In this document: positions 49,902 to 55,574 of the stretch, one piece after another
Layout of the letters: the number at the start of each line of letters is the position of its first letter
How positions within the stretch are numbered: position 1 is the first letter of the stretch
Assembly: GCF_010548245.1 (NCBI RefSeq)
Contig: NZ_JAAGLR010001181.1
Span: forward strand, 1-55,574
Length of the DNA: 55,574 nucleotides
Source: Streptomyces sp. SID11385
GTDB lineage: Bacteria; Actinomycetota; Actinomycetes; Streptomycetales; Streptomycetaceae
Reading direction: 5' to 3'
Position numbers and translations under genes: made by a program
The notes under the pieces: generated by a model
What the model saw: the letters and a program-made list of their open reading frames with translations, nothing else
What the model was told of the DNA's origin: nothing
The model's database searches: none

Positions 49902-51467
49902 TCAGCGTTTCCTGCGGCGTCCGCCGCCTTTGAGCAGCCGCCCCATGGGCGCGGGGCCGGGCATCTCAGGGCGGGACGGCACGCCCTGAGTGCCGGGCGA
50001 CGGCGGGTGCGGCACACGGTCCGCCGAGACCACGAGGGTCGCGAGCGCCGTCGTGACCGGCACCGAGGCGACCAGGCCGATCGAGCCGACGAGCGTCCGC
50101 ACGATCTCCTCGCTGACGAGTTCGCTCGTCGCGACCGACCCCACGTCGCTGCGCGCGAGCGAGAAGAGCAGCAGGAGCGGCAGCGCGGCCCCCGCGTAGG
50201 CGAGGACCAGGGTGTTGACCACCGAGGCGATGTGGTCGCGGCCGATCCTGAGCCCGGCGCGGTACAGCGCGCGCCGCGTCATGCCCGGGTCGGCCTGGTG
50301 CAGCTCCCAGACGGCCGAGGTCTGCGTGACCGTCACGTCGTCGAGCACGCCGAGCGAGCCGATGAGCACTCCCGCGAGGAGCAGCCCGCTCATGTCGATG
50401 TGTGGGTAGAGGCCGTGGATGAGGCCCGTGTTGTCGTCGGTGTTGCCGGTGAGCGCCGCCCAGCCGATGAAGAGCGAACCCAGTACCCCGATGAGCAGAA
50501 GCGAGGTGAGGGTGCCGAGCACCGCGACGGAGGTGCGCGCGCTGAGGCCGTGGCACAGGTAGAGGGCGATCAGCATGATCGCACTGGCGCCGACCACCGC
50601 TACGACGAGCGGGTTCGACCCCTCCAGGATCGCGGGCAGGATGAAGAAGGTCAGCACCAGGAAGCTCACCGCGAGCGCCACGAGTGCCATGAGACCCCGC
50701 AGCCTCCCCACCGCCACGACGACGAGCGCGAAGACCGCGGCGAGCAGGACCATCGGCGGGGTGCGGCCCACATCCGTGACGGAGTACTGGAGTTGACGCG
50801 GTGCGTCGGGCGCGTAGGCGAGAACGACCTTCTCGCCGGCGTGGAGCCGGCGCGAGGCGTCGGGACGGATCAGCTCGGGGTAGCGGTGCCCCTTGTCCTT
50901 CCCCTCGGTGACCTCGACCGTCGCCTGCTCGCAGACGCCCGCCGCGTGCTCCCCCAAAGCCCCGCCGGCTCCCGCGCCGGTCCCCGCGTCGGCTCCCCCG
51001 CCGGTCCCCCCGTCGGCTCCCGCGCCGGTCCCCGCATCGGCTGCCCCGCCCGATGACGTCGACGCGCCCGCGCCGCCGGGTGCCGTCGTCCCCGTACCGC
51101 CGGAGGACGGGTCGTCAGGGTCGCTGCCGCCGCTCCCCTGACCCGAACCCCCGCCCCCGGCAGCGTCGTTGCAGCCGACGTGCTCGATCCCGGTGACCTT
51201 GCCGCTGACGGTCTGCCGGTCGAAGCCGACACCCGTCCGCTCGTGCGTCCCCGGAGCCCCGGGCCACAGGAGCACCAGTCCGGCGACGACGGCGGCGGCG
51301 AAGGGGACCAAAACGGCCGCGATGACCGTCCGCAGCCGCCGCGAGCCGGGGGTCGCCGGACCGTGGTGGTGGCTGTGCTCGTGGCCCGGCGAAAGGTGGC
51401 CCTCCGAGGACGGGGGAGACGGGGGAGACGGTGGGGGTGCCTGAGGCGTGGGAGGTGGCGTCGTCAC
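49902..51467 (-). CDS. YibE/F family membrane protein
   Basis: A 521-residue protein. A Pro/Ser/His-rich cytoplasmic N-terminus (HEHSHHHGP) precedes a first helix (RTVIAAVLVPFAAAVVAGLV). The extracytoplasmic domain has two cysteines (HVGCND and GVCEQATVEV) separated by an Ala/Gly/Thr repeat (DAGTGAGADGGTGGGA). YibE/F-type helices follow: LMALVALAVSFLVLTFFILP, VVAVVGASAIMLIALYLCHG, and the signature LIGSLGVLDDVTVTQTSAVW with RDHIASVVNTLVLAYAGAALP. The function is unknown; the family is found in Firmicutes and Actinobacteria. It is convergent with ssgA and divergent from thiC. Confidence 0.87.
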   Translation of the reverse strand: MTTPPPTPQAPPPSPPSPPSSEGHLSPGHEHSHHHGPATPGSRRLRTVIAAVLVPFAAAVVAGLVLLWPGAPGTHERTGVGFDRQTVSGKVTGIEHVGCNDAAGGGGSGQGSGGSDPDDPSSGGTGTTAPGGAGASTSSGGAADAGTGAGADGGTGGGADAGTGAGAGGALGEHAAGVCEQATVEVTEGKDKGHRYPELIRPDASRRLHAGEKVVLAYAPDAPRQLQYSVTDVGRTPPMVLLAAVFALVVVAVGRLRGLMALVALAVSFLVLTFFILPAILEGSNPLVVAVVGASAIMLIALYLCHGLSARTSVAVLGTLTSLLLIGVLGSLFIGWAALTGNTDDNTGLIHGLYPHIDMSGLLLAGVLIGSLGVLDDVTVTQTSAVWELHQADPGMTRRALYRAGLRIGRDHIASVVNTLVLAYAGAALPLLLLFSLARSDVGSVATSELVSEEIVRTLVGSIGLVASVPVTTALATLVVSADRVPHPPSPGTQGVPSRPEMPGPAPMGRLLKGGGRRRKR

Positions 51468-51545
51468 CGGCCGATCATCGCAAGAACCGCGGAGGCCCTC
51501 TGGCCAGCACGCCAGGACGGGCGCTAGCGTGGGACGCGATTTGTC

Positions 51546-53482
<1,937 letters not shown>

Positions 53483-53712
53483 GGTTGGCGCCGGCCGGGG
53501 GAGTTCGTTGCAGGCTGGGGCCTTCGCAGTCTGGAGACCGTCGCGGCTGGGTGAGTGGCGGGCTCCGGCCGGGCGGTGACCGGCGCGCGGTGCCTGGCGG
53601 GTGGTGACGGGCGGGTGGTGACGGGTCATTCCGGAGCGTTCGGAGCGGTTCCGGACCCACTTCGCTGTCCGGTCGCGGGTTTTCTCCGGTGGGGAGCGGC
53701 AACCCGCAGGCC

Positions 53713-54153
53713 ATGACTGGAGAGAACCCGCAGACCAAGCACTCCCGCGACGCCGTGGCCGCTTCGGCCTCCGCGCCCGGGACCGAGGATGCCCCGGTGG
53801 CGGCGACGGCGTCGGAGAAGGCCGATGCGGCGCTCTCCGCGGCCGGGGCGAAGACGGAACAGGCCGCCGAGGCGGCGCGAGAACGTGCGCGCGCCGCCGG
53901 AGTGGCGGGCAAGCGTGTGGAAGCGAAGGCGAGGACGGGCGTGGACGCCGGGCGGCGCAAGGTCTCCGAAGTCTCGGAGAAGGCCGTCGCGTCGGCGGGT
54001 ACGGCGTGGGGCACGGTCCGCGAGCACAAGGTGGCCGTGACCAGCGCGGGCGCGGGGCTCCTGACCGTGGCCACGGCCTCGTTCCTCGCGGGACGGAAGT
54101 CCGGGGTACGGGCGGTGGGGCCGCTCACGCGGCTGACCGGCGGGAAGCTGTAG
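53713..54153 (+). CDS. Ala-rich hypothetical protein with C-terminal hydrophobic segment
   Basis: A roughly 146-residue protein rich in Ala, Glu, Lys and Arg. Residues about 40-110 look like an extended helix (SEKADAALSAAGAKTEQAAE, then AARERARAAG and VSEKAVASAGTAWGTVREHK). A weakly hydrophobic stretch (VAVTSAGAGLLTVATASFLAG) near residue 115 could be a membrane anchor. I do not recognise a family. The start is uncertain (ATG 53713, or GTG 53689). Codon use fits a real gene. It ends 20 bases before a parS inverted pair. Confidence 0.6.
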   Translation: MTGENPQTKHSRDAVAASASAPGTEDAPVAATASEKADAALSAAGAKTEQAAEAARERARAAGVAGKRVEAKARTGVDAGRRKVSEVSEKAVASAGTAWGTVREHKVAVTSAGAGLLTVATASFLAGRKSGVRAVGPLTRLTGGKL

Positions 54154-54173
54154 CGCGGGGGACTCCCCTCTGG

Positions 54174-54227
54174 GCCCGATGTTTCACGTGAAACACCGCA
54201 ATGGATGTTTCACGTGAAACATCGGGC
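54174..54227. terminator. Inverted pair of parS sites acting as one large hairpin
   Basis: Two 22-base arms (54174-54195 and 54206-54227) are exact complements, each containing a parS core, with a ten-base spacer. It lies between two convergent genes, so it would form a strong bidirectional terminator. Confidence 0.75.
54180..54221. other. Two parS sites
   Basis: Exact TGTTTCACGTGAAACA at 54180-54195 and 54206-54221. Confidence 0.95.
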
Positions 54228-54379
54228 TTCTCTGCGTGCGGGGGCGGGGCGGGTGCGTGGGCAGGCTGGCGCCGGGTGCGTAGGGGTACGCGGGTGGTGC
54301 CGGGCCGGCGCCGGGGGCGGAGGGAGCCGAGACGCCTGTGCGCTGGTGGCGGCTTGCGGCGGGTTGCGACGGCTTGCGA

Positions 54380-54395
54380 TGTTTCACGTGAAACA
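54380..54395. other. parS site
   Basis: Exact TGTTTCACGTGAAACA, extended by GCGA/TCGC flanks. It lies five bases from the stop of the next minus-strand gene. Confidence 0.95.
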
Positions 54396-54399
54396 TCGC

Positions 54400-55305
54400 T
54401 CACTCCGGGCGGTGCTCCGGGCCGCCGAAGTCGGGGCTGCTGAAATCGGGGCTGGAGTAGCGGGGGCGGGAGGCCGCCTCGCCGTCCGCCTCGGGGCCGC
54501 TGAAGCCGGGGCGGTGGTAGCCGAGGCGCGGCATACGGGACGGGCCGCTTCGGCTGTGCACGGGGTCGTCCTGCTCAGGAGCCTCCTCGCCCGGTGGGCT
54601 TTGCCCGTCGCGTTCCAGGAGATCCGCGTGCTCCTGGAGAAAAGGCAGGAAGCCCTTCTCCAGGAGGGCGTGCTGCCAGTCGGCGAGGGCCCGGTGTATT
54701 TCCGCGGTTTCCGGATCGGGTTCGGCGGTGCGCGGGCGGCGCGGGTCGGCGGGGAGCGCGGTGGCACCGTTGCGCAGGGCGGCGAGGAGCAGGGCGACCC
54801 CGGCGATGAGGATGGCGGCGGCCGCGAGGACGGCGAAGATCCAGCCCGCGGTGAGCAGGGCGTCGCCGATGACGTGCTCGCTGTCCACGAGCCGCAGCAA
54901 GTAGCCGATGAGCAGCAGGACGACGGCGGCGACCCCGGCGAGCACCGGGGTGAGCGCGGCGACCACGGCGACGGCCCCGGCGCCCGAAGCCTCGGTCACC
55001 TCGCCGAGCGCCGCGGCGAGTCCTCCGCCCTCCTGCGCCCGCACCGGCACCTCGGCTTGGCCGGTATCCCCGGCCGTGCGTATCCGCAGGTCCTCGCGCA
55101 CTCTGACGTAGTGCCGGTACTCGGGTGCGGCGGTGGCCGCGATGAGACCTGCCGAGCCGAGCGCCAGGGCCTTCAGCCGTGTGGCGGGGAGCTGCCCGTC
55201 GGGGTCCGGTGCGGCGGGCCGCGGTACGGCCTGGCGCAGGGCCTCGTCGAGGACCCGCTCGAACTCCGGGTGGTCTTCGGGCAGCAAGTGCGGAGCGCTG
55301 TTCAT
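54400..55305 (-). CDS. Conserved hypothetical membrane protein
   Basis: A 301-residue protein. The N-terminal part is polar and begins MNSAPHLLPEDHPEFERVLD. Two main hydrophobic helices lie at about residues 108-135 (VAVVAALTPVLAGVAAVVLL) and 145-175 (ALLTAGWIFAVLAAAAILIAG). The C-terminal region is cytoplasmic, acidic then Pro/Ser-rich, with a repeated YSSPDFSSPDFGGPE. I do not recognise a characterised family. ATG 55305 sits six bases after GGGGGA and is preferred over ATG 55311, which abuts it. Confidence 0.75.
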   Translation of the reverse strand: MNSAPHLLPEDHPEFERVLDEALRQAVPRPAAPDPDGQLPATRLKALALGSAGLIAATAAPEYRHYVRVREDLRIRTAGDTGQAEVPVRAQEGGGLAAALGEVTEASGAGAVAVVAALTPVLAGVAAVVLLLIGYLLRLVDSEHVIGDALLTAGWIFAVLAAAAILIAGVALLLAALRNGATALPADPRRPRTAEPDPETAEIHRALADWQHALLEKGFLPFLQEHADLLERDGQSPPGEEAPEQDDPVHSRSGPSRMPRLGYHRPGFSGPEADGEAASRPRYSSPDFSSPDFGGPEHRPE

Positions 55306-55574
55306 GTGCATCCCCCGATGCTCCGTAGGGCCAAGGCGCCCGCTGGGTGCGGGCAGAGGGCGGAAGCGGAGGAGAGCCTGCTACGGATAAGGCGATGGTA
55401 GGCCGGGGACGGCGCAGGGTAACAGGGTGTTTCCGGAAATTGACCGGTCGTACGGGGGGACGCGGCGGCACGTGCGCCCCCCGCACGCCGGGTGGCGCGC
55501 CCGTCCGGGCAGGCGGGGAGGGGCGTACGGGCGGCGGGCGTGCTCGTGCGCGGTGCGGGGCGGGATCGCCCGCG
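55306..55574. other. Right window end, no gene seen
   Basis: 269 bases upstream of the last gene. They should include its promoter. I see no convincing reading frame or repeat. Confidence 0.5.

Overview
The window is the chromosomal arm next to the replication origin of a Streptomyces, or a very close relative. The evidence is very high G+C coding sequence with frequent GTG starts and strong third-position GC, a DnaA with a long linker, the gene order dnaA-rpmH-rnpA-yidD-yidC-jag-rsmG-parA-parB, a Streptomyces-type SsgA sporulation protein, and many copies of the actinomycete parS centromere 16-mer TGTTTCACGTGAAACA. oriC itself should lie beyond the left edge, past the truncated dnaA.

Layout. 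1-935: 5' part of dnaA (minus strand). 936-1407: divergent dnaA/rpmH control region with DnaA boxes. 1408-5204: rpmH, rnpA, yidD, yidC, jag, rsmG (RNA processing, membrane-protein insertion, ribosome methylation). 5205-7919: parAB with parS sites. 8087-12187: a GNAT gene facing a minus-strand series sigM / anti-sigma / trxB / trxA, with a consensus SigR-type promoter before trxB. 12220-18838: pseudokinase, murJ and a DUF6049-type secreted protein (envelope), upstream of sigM on the same strand. 19020-24006: CCA-adding enzyme, an MFS permease, inositol-phosphate synthase and its PadR neighbour with a 35-bp operator-like palindrome. 24298-31892: class A PBP, a GT87-type polyprenol-dependent glycosyltransferase, an alanine-racemase-like protein, FemX and a small membrane protein (cell wall). 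32161-37368: rpsF-ssb-rpsR-rplI, a MATE transporter, then dnaB preceded by a cluster of DnaA boxes. 37313-48832: a mixed housekeeping and accessory stretch (ComB-like phosphatase, VanX-like dipeptidase, DinB-like protein, EamA-like permease, serine hydrolase, two GNATs, MarR, Nudix, LysR, cystathionine gamma-lyase, small membrane proteins, cupin). 49316-55305: ssgA, a YibE/F protein, a TPP riboswitch with thiC, and two hypothetical proteins.

How it fits together. Replication initiation (DnaA, DnaB, SSB), segregation (ParA, ParB, parS), envelope growth (YidC, MurJ, PBP, FemX) and thiol stress control (SigM, anti-sigma, Trx) are packed into one block whose order is shared with mycobacteria. I count 29 parS or near-parS sites here. 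They are not random: 14 sit between convergent genes, six lie inside coding sequence (one in parA, one in parB, four in the anti-sigma gene) and all six are read in the same hydrophilic frame as V-S/P-R-E-T. Several are built into long perfect palindromes exactly where terminators are expected. The most interesting candidate for something undescribed is this dual use of centromere sites, as part of a protein linker in the SigM anti-sigma factor and as terminator stems.

I saw no CRISPR array, insertion sequence, prophage, tRNA or rRNA.
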